Shown here one piece after another: positions 9,245 to 21,101 of a stretch of DNA of 64,000 bases (within the stretch, counting starts at the first letter, position 1; each line of letters starts with the position of its first letter). Origin of the DNA: Mycolicibacterium setense (GTDB lineage: Bacteria; Actinomycetota; Actinomycetes; Mycobacteriales; Mycobacteriaceae); assembly GCF_000805385.1 (NCBI RefSeq), contig NZ_JTJW01000003.1, forward strand, positions 928,738-992,737. The letters run 5' to 3'. The position numbers and the translations under genes are program-made. The notes beneath the pieces were generated by a model. That model had not been told where the DNA came from. It did no database searches and saw nothing but the letters and a program-made list of their open reading frames with translations.

Positions 9245-10060
9245 ATGATCGACATCGACCTTGGCGAAGTGCGCAACTGGTTCGGCTTCGGCGTGGCCGG
9301 CAACTTTGCCGGCCATCTCGAGCAGGCGGGGGAGGCCGGGGATTTCGTCAAGGTTGTGACCGAAGGGTATGCGCCCAAAGGCATCTTTCCGTGGTATGCG
9401 CCGGGCCGGGACGACTTCCTGGGTGAATTTCCGCTGTCCAGCGATGCCATCCAGCTGCCAGAGCCCGGTGAGGTGGACGGTCCGCTGAACCTGCAGATCG
9501 AGCCCGAGGTGGGGGTGGCCTGCCACGTCGTATGGAACGGCGACACCGTGGCACGGCTGGAGCCGTTCGCCCTCGGTGCCTTCAACGACTGCTCGATCCG
9601 CAGGCCCGGTGCGCCGAAGATCAGCTACAAGAAGAACTGGGGCCCGGCCTCCAAAGGGGTTGCGCCGCAGTTCTTCGAGATCAGCGATCTCACCCCGGAC
9701 GGTCCCACCGCCACCATGCGGCTGGTCTGCTACCTCAGCGAGGACGGCGGGCAACAGCATGCCTACGGGGTGGACTCACCGTTGGTCGGCTACTCGTACT
9801 ACGGCGAGGTGTTGCTCGACTGGATCGTCGAACGGCTCGCCAACCAGAAGGGTTCGGCAGATACACCGTTGGAGGATGTCGGAGCCCTGATGGTGGCCAG
9901 CGGCCATCCCGAGAACGTGCTGATCGGTATCGGCGCCACCCGCTACACGCCGCTGGGCGAGTCCACCTACCTCAAGCCGGGGGACGAGGCCATCGTTCGG
10001 GTGTACGACAGCGCCTCCAGCGCGGCTTCCGAACTGCGGCAGGTGGTCTCGGCCCGTTAG
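9245..10060 (+). CDS. DUF5718 family protein
   Basis: A 271-residue cytoplasmic protein beginning MIDIDLGEVRNWFGFGVAGNFAGHLEQAG. Conserved Trp, Asn and Gly clusters are visible (KISYKKNWGPASKG, VDSPLVGYSYYGEVLLDW, GHPENVLIGIGATRYTPLGE), consistent with the uncharacterised DUF5718 family. No catalytic motif was recognised. No transmembrane segment or signal peptide. It appears to be transcribed alone from a leaderless promoter and ends in a 4-bp overlap with the convergent PH-like gene. Function unknown. Confidence 0.8.
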   Translation: MIDIDLGEVRNWFGFGVAGNFAGHLEQAGEAGDFVKVVTEGYAPKGIFPWYAPGRDDFLGEFPLSSDAIQLPEPGEVDGPLNLQIEPEVGVACHVVWNGDTVARLEPFALGAFNDCSIRRPGAPKISYKKNWGPASKGVAPQFFEISDLTPDGPTATMRLVCYLSEDGGQQHAYGVDSPLVGYSYYGEVLLDWIVERLANQKGSADTPLEDVGALMVASGHPENVLIGIGATRYTPLGESTYLKPGDEAIVRVYDSASSAASELRQVVSAR

Positions 10061-10392
10061 TGGCCGAGCAATTCGTCGAGGCGGGCGACGAACTCATCCG
10101 GGCGGGCGGGGGTGAACGCCGGATCGGGGCGAGTTCCGTCGACCTTCAAGGTGACCAGCGTCGACCGCAGCGGCCGCCACACATCCAGGGGCAGCCAGCG
10201 GCGCAGGTCCGAACTGCCCCAGATGCGGAATCTGTTGAGGACCAGGCCCAGCGACTCGGCCTTGTAGGAGCGGATGTCCCGCAGCGGAATCACTTTCGAG
10301 GTTCCTGAGGGAAAGTGGTAGCGCCGCAACGTGATCGCCTCGCGATCCAGCTGGATCAGGCCGTCGTCGTAATACTGGCGCGGGGCGTTCAT
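10057..10392 (-). CDS. Small PH-like domain protein
   Basis: A 111-residue soluble protein with alternating beta-strand pattern (IQLDREAITLRRYHFPSGTSKVIPL, then DIRSYKAESLG) and a C-terminal helix (DEFVARLDELL), resembling the small bacterial PH-like domains. Its ATG overlaps the stop of the MBL-Rieske gene by four bases (ATGA), so the two are coupled and probably act together. Function unknown; the fold assignment is tentative. Confidence 0.65.
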   Translation of the reverse strand: MNAPRQYYDDGLIQLDREAITLRRYHFPSGTSKVIPLRDIRSYKAESLGLVLNRFRIWGSSDLRRWLPLDVWRPLRSTLVTLKVDGTRPDPAFTPARPDEFVARLDELLGH

Positions 10393-11945
10393 GCCTTACC
10401 GCACCGCAACTCGTGGCCCTGGGTCGTCAGGCACTTGCCGTTCTCCAGGTTCCACTGCCAGCCGTGCAGATTGCAGGTGAGCGTGTTTCCTTCCACCACA
10501 CCGAATTTCGACAGGTCCGCCTTCAGGTGCGGGCACCGGCGCTGGATCTCCCAACCGTCCAGGGTGATGGACGAGGAATCGTCGTGGGCTTCGGCGAACC
10601 AGCCGTCGGCGTAGGCGATCCGCTCATCGGTCAGGCACTTGAAGAACGTGTACAGGTATTCGTTGTAGCCGCCGACGCGCCAGGCTTTGAACCTGGTGGA
10701 CAGGAAGATGGTGTTCACCCAGTCCGGTTCGTCGTCGCGCAGCACGGTGCGCACCAGCTCGGGCGGGATCGCGAAGCCGTAGCGGAACTTCTCATCTGGG
10801 ATGGGTTCGCGTACAAGGCGCTTCGGGAAATCCAGTACCACGGTCTCGCTGTGGCCCGCTCCGTCGAGTCGCAGCTCCACCGGATAGCCGATGCCGTCGC
10901 AGATCTGGTCGGTCTGGCTCATGATCGGCTCGAACAGCGTCCGCAGCCCCGGCAGCAGGGGTTCTCCGGCCGGCGGGGCCCATGACGCCTTCTCCGCGGC
11001 CAGCACCGGGGCCATCCGCTGCGCGTACTCCTCGATGTACGCGGCTTTCCCGGTGGTGAAGATAGACTCCGGATCCTCGACCGGGTGGGTCAGCGAATCC
11101 AGTTGCGAGCCGGTGAAATTCGCCGAGCTGCCGGGCATCATCAGCAGGCCACCCTCGTGGCCGTGGCTGCGCATCTGATCCAGGAACACCACCTGGTCGG
11201 GGAAGATGTTCGCCGGATCGCCGTGGTCGTCGTTGAGATCGCGCAGTTCGGGATCCAGGAAGCACGGCGGCCCGGCTGAGGGGATCACCCAGGTCGCACC
11301 GACCTGTGCGATGTACTGGCGGCACCGGTCCATCTGCCGTTGGCGCTTCTGGATTCCGAAGGCCTCCTTGGCGCGGGCAGGCATGTCGTAGACCATGGGG
11401 TACCAGATGGCTCCCGAGTACTGCAGCATGTGCACGTCGACCTGACCGAAATCGGCTTCGAGCACGTCGAGATCGACGGGCCGCGCGTCGTTCATGTTGA
11501 AGGCGACCGTCTCGCCGTCGTCGACCACCAGGCCTGAATCACCGATCGGTCCGTCGGCAGGTGCGCGCAGCGCGATGATCATCACATCGAGGTCGCCCTT
11601 GGGGCCGCTCACCGTGTGCTTGACCGAATCGGTGGTCTCGAAGAACCGGTGAAAGCCCAGTGCCTCGAGGGCGCGCTGCAAATCGGGCACCGGGAAGTCG
11701 GGCAGCAGCACCACGGCGTCCTTGTTGACGTGGCGGCGCAGGTTCTCCGGGTCGAAGTGGTCCTTGTGCAGATGTGACACGTAGAGGTAATCGACATCGC
11801 CGAGCGTGTCCCAATCGAGTCCGCGGTTGTCCGGGAACGGGAACCACGAGGCGAAATAGGCGGGGTTGACCCAGGGATCGCACAAAATGCTGCCAGCCTT
11901 GGTCTCGATCAGGAAGCCGGCATGCCCGACGCTGGTGACCTGCAC
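10389..11945 (-). CDS. Metallo-beta-lactamase-fold protein with C-terminal Rieske domain (Rv3818-like)
   Basis: A 518-residue soluble protein. The N-terminal half is an MBL-fold hydrolase of the UlaG type (VGHAGFLIETKAGSILCDPW) with the metal motif HLHKDH at residues 58-63. The C-terminal 50 residues are a Rieske [2Fe-2S] domain with CPH at 471-473 and CNLH at 491-494 as cluster ligands. This combination recalls CMP-Neu5Ac hydroxylase-like proteins, with domains in the opposite order. M. tuberculosis has a counterpart, Rv3818. GTG start at 11945 with AAAGG upstream. The reaction is unknown; an iron-sulfur oxidoreductase acting on a sugar or lipid precursor is a guess. Confidence 0.85.
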   Translation of the reverse strand: MQVTSVGHAGFLIETKAGSILCDPWVNPAYFASWFPFPDNRGLDWDTLGDVDYLYVSHLHKDHFDPENLRRHVNKDAVVLLPDFPVPDLQRALEALGFHRFFETTDSVKHTVSGPKGDLDVMIIALRAPADGPIGDSGLVVDDGETVAFNMNDARPVDLDVLEADFGQVDVHMLQYSGAIWYPMVYDMPARAKEAFGIQKRQRQMDRCRQYIAQVGATWVIPSAGPPCFLDPELRDLNDDHGDPANIFPDQVVFLDQMRSHGHEGGLLMMPGSSANFTGSQLDSLTHPVEDPESIFTTGKAAYIEEYAQRMAPVLAAEKASWAPPAGEPLLPGLRTLFEPIMSQTDQICDGIGYPVELRLDGAGHSETVVLDFPKRLVREPIPDEKFRYGFAIPPELVRTVLRDDEPDWVNTIFLSTRFKAWRVGGYNEYLYTFFKCLTDERIAYADGWFAEAHDDSSSITLDGWEIQRRCPHLKADLSKFGVVEGNTLTCNLHGWQWNLENGKCLTTQGHELRCGKA

Positions 11946-12023
11946 AAACAGCCTTTCGATGGAGTACTTCGATGCCCGCCCAGCCTAGCCCGACTTGGGT
12001 GACGCGCTGATAAGGGCTGGGAT

Positions 12024-12029
12024 TAGGCT
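12024..12029 (+). promoter_or_regulatory. -10 box of a leaderless promoter for the first acyltransferase
   Basis: TAGGCT lies 6 nt before the GTG at 12036 and no ribosome binding site is present. Confidence 0.45.
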
Positions 12030-12035
12030 GGCTAC

Positions 12036-12836
12036 GTGGAACCTGTGTACGGGACAGTCATACAACTTGCTCGGCTGGCCTGGCGGCTGCAGGGGCTGAA
12101 ATTCACGGTGACCGGGGTGGAGAACCTTCCGGTCACCGGCGGCGCGGTGGTGGCCATCAACCACACCAGCTATTTCGACTTCACGTTCGCCGGTTTGCCC
12201 GCCTATCTGCAGAAGCGGGGCCGCAAGGTGCGGTTCATGGCAAAGAAGGAAGTCTTCGACAACAAGGTCACCGGGCCGGTGATGCGCAGCCTGCGCCACA
12301 TCGAGGTGGATCGGGACAGTGGCTCGGCGTCCTACGAGTCGGCCTGCGACTATCTCAAGGCCGGTGAGCTGGTCGGGGTGTACCCGGAGGCGACGATCAG
12401 CCGCAGCTTCGAGATCAAGGACTTCAAGTCCGGTGCGGCGCGGATGGCGATCGACGCCGGCGTGCCGATCGTGCCGCACATCGTGTGGGGCGCGCAGCGC
12501 ATCTGGACCAAGGGACACCCGAAGAACCTGTACCGGCCCAAGGTGCCGATCTCGATCGCGGTGGGTGAGCCGATCCAGCCGACGCTGCCCGCGGCCGAGC
12601 TCACCGCACTCCTGCATTCGCGCATGCAACATCTGCTCACCCAGGTGCAGGACGCCTACGGCCCGTATCCGCCCGGTGAGTTCTGGGTGCCGCACCGGCT
12701 GGGCGGTTCGGCGCCGACGCTGGCCGAGGCCAACCGGATGGATGCCGAGGAGGCTGCCGCGAAGGCGGCCAAGCGAGCCGAGGCCGGCCCCGCCGGAACT
12801 TCCGGACCCACCGAGCCCACTGGGGCTCCGGGATAG
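12036..12836 (+). CDS. PlsC-type 1-acylglycerol-3-phosphate acyltransferase, copy 1
   Basis: A 266-residue peripheral membrane acyltransferase of the PlsC/LPLAT family. The catalytic HX4D motif is NHTSYFD (about residues 45-51), followed by the acceptor-binding EATISRSFEIKDFKSGAARMA. It probably moves an acyl chain onto a lysophospholipid or related lipid; substrate not predictable. M. tuberculosis has three such genes in tandem (Rv3814c-Rv3816c); here there are two. The C-terminus is an Ala/Pro-rich tail absent from copy 2. Separated by 7 bp from copy 2, so likely an operon with it and the HAD gene. Confidence 0.87.
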   Translation: MEPVYGTVIQLARLAWRLQGLKFTVTGVENLPVTGGAVVAINHTSYFDFTFAGLPAYLQKRGRKVRFMAKKEVFDNKVTGPVMRSLRHIEVDRDSGSASYESACDYLKAGELVGVYPEATISRSFEIKDFKSGAARMAIDAGVPIVPHIVWGAQRIWTKGHPKNLYRPKVPISIAVGEPIQPTLPAAELTALLHSRMQHLLTQVQDAYGPYPPGEFWVPHRLGGSAPTLAEANRMDAEEAAAKAAKRAEAGPAGTSGPTEPTGAPG

Positions 12837-12843
12837 GGCGCAT

Positions 12844-13602
12844 ATGGAACCGGTCTTCCGAAGTTTGGAGATTGCCGCCGGGCTCGCGGTGCGGGCCACC
12901 GGAACCCGGATCACGTTCCGTGGGCTCGACAATCTTCCCGCTACGGGCGGTGCCGTCATCGCCATCAACCACACCAGCTACGTGGACTTCCTTCCGGCGG
13001 CTCTGGCCGCCACCCGACGTGGCCGCCGGATGCGGTTCATGATCAAAGCCGAAATGGAGCAGGTGAAGCCCGTGGCCTATCTGATCAAGCACACCGGGAC
13101 CATCCCGGTCGACCGCCGGGCCGGAGCGGGCGCATACGCCGTCGCGGTGGAGGCCCTGCGCCGTGGTGAGTTGGTCGGTGTGTATCCCGAGGCCACGATC
13201 AGCCGCAGTTTCGAGCTCAAGGGTTTCAAGACCGGCGCGGCGCGCATGGCGGTGGAAGCCGGTGTGCCGATCATTCCGCTGATCGTCTGGGGTGCGCAGC
13301 GCATCTGGACCAAAGATCATCCTAAGACGCTGGGCCGCAAGAAGATTCCGATCTCCGTGCTGGTGGGTGAGCCGATGGTGGCGAAGGGTTCTGTGGCCGA
13401 GATCGATGACACCCTGCGGGCCGGGATGTCGGCCCTGCTGAGCGAGGCCCAGCGGGATTACCCCGCACCCGCCGGGGCGTACTGGGTGCCGAACCGGCTG
13501 GGTGGCAGCGCGCCGACGCCCGCACAGGCCAAGCAGCTCGACGAGGCGGAGTTGGCGGAACGTGCGCGCAAGCGGGCGAGCGAAGCGACGGGGCGAACCT
13601 GA
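12844..13602 (+). CDS. PlsC-type acyltransferase, copy 2
   Basis: A 252-residue paralogue of the preceding gene, beginning with the same MEPV and sharing NHTSYVD (HX4D), the EATISRSFELKGFKTGAARMA block and WGAQRIWTKDHPK. The ATG at 12844 was chosen over longer in-frame starts because it matches the N-terminus of copy 1. Tandem duplication with retained active site suggests two related acylation steps or substrates. Its stop overlaps the next ATG (TGATG). Confidence 0.87.
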   Translation: MEPVFRSLEIAAGLAVRATGTRITFRGLDNLPATGGAVIAINHTSYVDFLPAALAATRRGRRMRFMIKAEMEQVKPVAYLIKHTGTIPVDRRAGAGAYAVAVEALRRGELVGVYPEATISRSFELKGFKTGAARMAVEAGVPIIPLIVWGAQRIWTKDHPKTLGRKKIPISVLVGEPMVAKGSVAEIDDTLRAGMSALLSEAQRDYPAPAGAYWVPNRLGGSAPTPAQAKQLDEAELAERARKRASEATGRT

Positions 13603-14426
13603 TGAGCGCTGAGCGGGCGCCGGGGCTGATCGCCACCGACGTGGACGGAACGCTGCTCGACGAGGACGAGAAGGTCACGCCACGCACCCGGGCGGCGGTG
13701 CAGGCCGCGGTCGAGGCGGGGGCGACCTTCGTGCTGGCCACCGGGCGACCGCCGCGGTGGATCGCGCCCGTGGTCGACGGACTCGGCCTGGCTCCGATGG
13801 CGGTGTGCGCCAATGGCGCGGTGATCTATGACCCGGCCACCGATCGGATAGTGTCGGCCCGCACGCTGTCCTCCGAAGCGCTCGGCGAGCTCGCCGAGAT
13901 CGCCACCCGGGTGATCCCGGGCGCGGGACTGGCGGTGGAACGAGTGGGCTCCTCCGCACACGACGCGGCGACTCCGCAGTTCGTCAGCTCCCCGGGGTAT
14001 GAGCACGCCTGGCTGAACCCGGACAACACCGAGGTGTCGGTCGAGGATCTGCTCAGTGCCCCCGCCGTCAAGCTGCTGATCCGCATGGCCGGCGCGCGCA
14101 GTGCCGACATGGCCGCGGAGCTGATCAAACATGTTGGGCTGCAAGGTGATATCACCTACTCGACCAACAACGGGCTGATCGAGGTGCTGCCGCTGGGCAT
14201 CAGCAAGGCCACGGGTGTCGAGGAGTTGGCGACCCCGCTGGGGTTCACCGCCGCCGATATCGTGACCTTCGGCGACATGCCCAACGACGTACCGATGCTG
14301 CGCTGGGCCAGGCGGGGAGTGGCGATGGGCAATGCCCACCCCGAGGCGGTCGACGCGGCCGACGAGATCACCGTGACCAATGCCGAGGACGGCGTGGCGC
14401 GCGTGCTGGAACGCTGGTGGTCCTGA
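13602..14426 (+). CDS. HAD-superfamily Cof-type phosphatase (Rv3813c-like)
   Basis: A 274-residue cytoplasmic hydrolase. Motif I is IATDVDGTLLDEDE, with both catalytic aspartates; motif II is FVLATGRPP; the C-terminal motif IV is ITFGDMPNDVPML-like (VTFGDMPND). The long cap between motifs II and III is of the Cof (C2B) type, found in sugar-phosphate and cofactor phosphatases. Coupled to the acyltransferases by a one-base stop-start overlap, so a role in lipid or phospholipid precursor turnover is possible but unproven. Confidence 0.9.
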   Translation: MSAERAPGLIATDVDGTLLDEDEKVTPRTRAAVQAAVEAGATFVLATGRPPRWIAPVVDGLGLAPMAVCANGAVIYDPATDRIVSARTLSSEALGELAEIATRVIPGAGLAVERVGSSAHDAATPQFVSSPGYEHAWLNPDNTEVSVEDLLSAPAVKLLIRMAGARSADMAAELIKHVGLQGDITYSTNNGLIEVLPLGISKATGVEELATPLGFTAADIVTFGDMPNDVPMLRWARRGVAMGNAHPEAVDAADEITVTNAEDGVARVLERWWS

Positions 14427-14447
14427 GCCGTCCCGATGCTCGGCCGG

Positions 14448-16052
14448 TCAGGTGATCGGGGTGAACCGCTCCAGTTGTACCGGCTGCTGATCGGGTGAGG
14501 GCGGCGGCAGTTCCACCGGCACGCCGTCGACCACCCGGGTGACCGTGCCCTTCTCGCGGTCGAAGTTCAGCGTGCCGTGCTGGAAGTTCTGCACGATCCA
14601 CTGGGGTTCGGGGATTTCGGAACTGGTCGGCAGGCCAAGGGCGCCGCGCTCGAACCCGAGCGCTCCCCATGCCTCGTAGATCGCGCCGGTGATCGGTTCG
14701 GCTCCGCTTTCCGGTGACCAGTACACGGCGCCGCGCTCGAAGGTCGCGTAGCGCGTGGCCCCTGCGCCGGCGGATTCGGGTGAGGTCGGATTCCCCAGCA
14801 GGCCGGCCGGCCCGCCTTCGGACTGCCAGCGGGCATAGATCGCGCCGCCGCGCATCTGTTCGGCGAGGTCCTCGGGGCCGGGCGGCTTGTTGAACCGGGC
14901 GGCGATGTCGCGGATGTGGTTCATCTGGGCGTAGGCCGCATTGCCGGGGCAGTCGGTGATGCCGACATCGCGGTGGGTGAAGATCGCGGGCAGTGTCGGG
15001 GTGGCCCCGCGCGGGAAGTGGGTGAAAGACCCGCCGGCGGAGGTGAGCACGACGGTGCCGCGCGGGTCGACGTGGTCGAGGCCGAGCCGCCAGCCCAGCA
15101 GGCGTCCGGTGTTGCGCATCTGGATCTCGGTGGGTGGCACGACGTCGAAATCGCCCATCATCGCCACACCCCAGGTGTCGATGTTGAAGCCACCGGTGTG
15201 GGATCCCTCGACCGGCTTGTCCATCCCGCCGGCCCGGCCCTCGAATACCTGGCCGAATTTGTCGACCATGGCGTTGTAGGCGATGTCGCACCAGCCCAGC
15301 TCGCGGGTGTGGTACTCGTAGATCGACCGGATGATGCCGGCTGAATCCTGTGGCGCGTAGTCGTTGCTGCCCGCTGTGTGGTGCACGATGCCGGCGCGGA
15401 TTCCTTTGTCGTACACCGGGTTTCCGCAACGCATGGACTCGTTGGCGCCCCATTGGGCGCGGCTGATGATGTTCGGCGGCTGGCCGGGCGCGATGGCGGC
15501 GGTGGGCAGCGGTCCGACGTCGACGGGGGCCTGCGGCGGGCTGATCAGCACAGCGGTGACGTTCTGGCCGATGGGTGCTTCGACGTTGGCGGGCACATAG
15601 CCGAGTGCGGGCTTGGCCGGTGTCTTCCCGGGTGGCGGCAAGGGTGCCCGCGGCGCGCGGGTGACGGAGATCTGCACGGTGGTGGTGCGTCCCACGAACA
15701 CCGGTTCGGTTCCGCGCGGGCCAGGGGTGTCGGCGCCGACGCCGTCGAGATTCTCGGCCTGGTACCACGGGCCCCAGCTGCCGTCGTCCTTGCGGGCGCG
15801 AACCCGGGCGGAGGTGCCGCGCAGGTCCGGTGACGTGAGCGCGACCATCGAGAACGGAGTGTCCTGATGGATCTCGCGGATGCTCTCGCCGACCGCGAGA
15901 TTCTCGAGCGGTTGCTGTGTGAGCTGTGGGCCTGCGTTGGCCTGATTGTGTTGTTCGCCAGAGTCCGTTCCCGCGATCGCCCACGGCACGATGACGACGG
16001 TCGCCGCAAGCGCGGTGAAGAGAAGCGACGGCGCGGAACGACGGGACTGCAC
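14448..16052 (-). CDS. Secreted N-acetylmuramoyl-L-alanine amidase-like protein with LGFP repeats (Rv3811-like)
   Basis: A 534-residue exported protein. A basic N-terminus and hydrophobic segment (SAPSLLFTALAATVVIVPWAIAG) form a signal peptide or anchor. Around residues 190-380 is a PGRP/amidase_2 domain: ISRAQWGANESM, IVHHTAGSNDY (zinc His), TWGVAMMGDFD, IFTHRDVGITDCPGN. The C-terminus has LGFP-type repeats (GLLGNPTSPE, GALGLPTSSE) that bind cell-wall arabinogalactan or mycolate layers. Likely a cell-wall hydrolase or recognition protein. A GTG start at 16052 fits a TAACAT box 6 nt upstream. Confidence 0.88.
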   Translation of the reverse strand: MQSRRSAPSLLFTALAATVVIVPWAIAGTDSGEQHNQANAGPQLTQQPLENLAVGESIREIHQDTPFSMVALTSPDLRGTSARVRARKDDGSWGPWYQAENLDGVGADTPGPRGTEPVFVGRTTTVQISVTRAPRAPLPPPGKTPAKPALGYVPANVEAPIGQNVTAVLISPPQAPVDVGPLPTAAIAPGQPPNIISRAQWGANESMRCGNPVYDKGIRAGIVHHTAGSNDYAPQDSAGIIRSIYEYHTRELGWCDIAYNAMVDKFGQVFEGRAGGMDKPVEGSHTGGFNIDTWGVAMMGDFDVVPPTEIQMRNTGRLLGWRLGLDHVDPRGTVVLTSAGGSFTHFPRGATPTLPAIFTHRDVGITDCPGNAAYAQMNHIRDIAARFNKPPGPEDLAEQMRGGAIYARWQSEGGPAGLLGNPTSPESAGAGATRYATFERGAVYWSPESGAEPITGAIYEAWGALGFERGALGLPTSSEIPEPQWIVQNFQHGTLNFDREKGTVTRVVDGVPVELPPPSPDQQPVQLERFTPIT

Positions 16053-16058
16053 GGACTG

Positions 16059-16064
16059 ATGTTA
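16059..16064 (-). promoter_or_regulatory. -10 box of a leaderless promoter for the amidase gene
   Basis: On the minus strand TAACAT precedes the GTG at 16052 by 6 nt, with no ribosome binding site. Confidence 0.4.
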
Positions 16065-16131
16065 CGTATGGGTCTGGTGTTACGAATGTTTCGACACGGC
16101 CGTCACCGCGCTTTTCGTGCGATTTGCACGC

Positions 16132-16170
16132 AACGGCACCGCAGAGCCTGATGGCTTCTGCGGTGCCGTT
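16132..16170 (-). terminator. Hairpin terminator after erp
   Basis: AACGGCACCGCAGAGCC (16132-16148), loop TGAT, then GGCTTCTGCGGTGCCGTT (16153-16170) gives an almost perfect 17-bp stem with one bulge. It lies 21 bp after the erp stop on the minus strand and separates erp from the amidase gene. There is no U-tract in the minus direction, which is common for mycobacterial hairpins. Confidence 0.65.
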
Positions 16171-16190
16171 CTTCTAACCGGGCCTTATAA

Positions 16191-17150
16191 CTAGGGGGTC
16201 GGCGGTGCGGGGGCCGGGACCGGCGGTGCGGGCACCGGCGGCTTCATGGCCGAGGTGATCGCCGGCATGACCATGCCCTTGAGCAGATCGATAGCCTGGC
16301 CGGCGCCGAGCTGCTGAGCGGCGCTGGACAGATCGCCGAACAGGCCGCCGCCACCGCTGCTGGTGGCCGGCATCGCGGCCAGTGACGGGTCGGCGCCCAG
16401 GAGCGGGTAGGTGCCCGCGCTGGGATCCAGTCCGATGGGAGCCGAGATCGGCACCTCACCCGGGGCGGGCAGGCCGCCCAGGGCCGGGTCCAGGCCCGTC
16501 GGCGAGGTCAGGCCGCCACCGCCCAGTCCAGCGGGGGTGGTGGTCAACCCGCCCGGCGCGGCACCGGCCGGCGTCAGCGCCGGGTTGGTGAGCCCGCCGG
16601 TCGGCGGCGTCAGTGCCGGGTTGGTCAGAGAGCCCGCACCGGCCGGGCTCAGTGCCGGATCGGTGAGCGATCCGGTCGCCGGCAGTGCACCTGCCGGTGA
16701 GCCGGCAGCGGGAGCCAGTCCGTTCGGGCTGGTCAGTCCCGCGTCGGGGGAGGTCAATCCCGGCGCCGTCAGACCAGGCGAGGTGAGTCCGGGTGACGTC
16801 AGACCCGGGTCGGTCAGGCCTGGCGAGGTGAGACCCGGTGAGGTCAGACCCGGAGATGCCAGGCCCGGTGAGGTGAGGGTCGGTGAGCCCAGGGTCGGGG
16901 TCGGCGACGTGCCGGTGAGCATGCCTGTCGGCATCGGCGGCAGGTTGATGCCGAACTGGGACAGGCCCTGCGAGAGAGCGGACATCAGTTCGCCCGGGAG
17001 GTCGGTGACCAGCGCGGCCTGGGTGAACTCGCGTTCCTGGGGCGCGGGGGAAAGCTGCGATACGGCGACAAGAGCGACTGGACTTGCGACTGCCACTGCG
17101 GCGACTGCGCTCATGGCTGTCGAGAGCTTGCGTCGACGGCGGTTCGGCAC
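16191..17150 (-). CDS. erp: Exported repetitive protein Erp
   Basis: A 319-residue secreted surface protein. The N-terminus is a twin-basic signal peptide (RRRRKL then AMSAVAAVAVASPVALVAVS). The centre (about residues 85-135) is a run of PGLTS pentapeptide repeats, followed by a looser region of NPALTP- and GSLTNPALSPAG-like repeats. A hydrophobic stretch and Pro/Ala-rich C-terminus end the protein. Repeat number and sequence differ among mycobacterial Erp proteins. Erp is needed for normal growth and virulence in M. tuberculosis; molecular role unclear. GTG start at 17150 with GGAGAC five bases upstream; divergent from glf. Confidence 0.92.
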   Translation of the reverse strand: MPNRRRRKLSTAMSAVAAVAVASPVALVAVSQLSPAPQEREFTQAALVTDLPGELMSALSQGLSQFGINLPPMPTGMLTGTSPTPTLGSPTLTSPGLASPGLTSPGLTSPGLTDPGLTSPGLTSPGLTAPGLTSPDAGLTSPNGLAPAAGSPAGALPATGSLTDPALSPAGAGSLTNPALTPPTGGLTNPALTPAGAAPGGLTTTPAGLGGGGLTSPTGLDPALGGLPAPGEVPISAPIGLDPSAGTYPLLGADPSLAAMPATSSGGGGLFGDLSSAAQQLGAGQAIDLLKGMVMPAITSAMKPPVPAPPVPAPAPPTP

Positions 17151-17315
17151 GGAAGTCTCCTCAATATGTTTGCAGTTAAGGACTGCATTTCGGATTGCAT
17201 GGGGTGCTCTCCGCTTGCTTCATCGGCGGTTACGGACCAGGTGGTGTGAAGCCCATGAATGCCAACGAGATCGATGTTAAGGCTGTGACTCATGAGTCTG
17301 GAGTGACGATATTGA

Positions 17316-20563
<3,248 letters not shown>

Positions 20564-20564
20564 G

Positions 20565-21101
20565 ATGACCGATGCCCCGCGCGGCGAGGACGCCGTGTTG
20601 GTAGCCGTGCAGTCTGCCCTGGCCACCCGGCCCGGCGTGCTGAACGGCGCGCGTGCGCTGTCGCACTTCGGTGAGCACAGTCTTGGGTGGCTCGCGGTCG
20701 CGGCTGCCGGTGCGCTGGCCCAGCCGGCCAAGCGGAAGTCATGGATTGCCGTGGGCGTGGGCGCCTTTGCCGCCCACGCCGCCGCCGTCCTGATCAAACG
20801 GGTGGTACGCCGTGAGCGGCCGCACCACCCCGACATCGCCGTCAACGTCGGGACGCCGAGCCGGCTGAGTTTCCCATCGGCACATGCCACCTCGACCACC
20901 GCGGCCGCCGTCCTACTGGCCCGGACCACGGGTCTGCCGCTGCGCGCGGCACTGGTGGTGCCGATGGCGCTGTCGCGCCTGGTGCTGGGCGTGCACTATC
21001 CCACCGACGTACTCACCGGCGTGGCCGTGGGGACGCTGGTGGGCTCTGTGGTCGGAAGAACTGCCGGGGTCGGGCCGAAGGAGACTGTGGCCGATGAGTG
21101 A
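20565..21101 (+). CDS. PAP2-family membrane phosphatase (Rv3807c-like)
   Basis: A 178-residue membrane protein with the three phosphatase motifs: KRVVRRERP (KX6RP), PSAHA (PSGH-type) and SRLVLGVHYPTDV (SRX5HX3D). The enzyme position between glfT2 and the UbiA gene fits removal of phosphate from decaprenyl-phosphoryl-5-phosphoribose to give decaprenyl-phosphoryl-ribose, the DprE1 substrate. That assignment is by context and by the M. tuberculosis counterpart; broad lipid phosphatase activity is possible. Starts 1 nt after the glfT2 stop and overlaps the ubiA start by 8 nt. Confidence 0.88.
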   Translation: MTDAPRGEDAVLVAVQSALATRPGVLNGARALSHFGEHSLGWLAVAAAGALAQPAKRKSWIAVGVGAFAAHAAAVLIKRVVRRERPHHPDIAVNVGTPSRLSFPSAHATSTTAAAVLLARTTGLPLRAALVVPMALSRLVLGVHYPTDVLTGVAVGTLVGSVVGRTAGVGPKETVADE

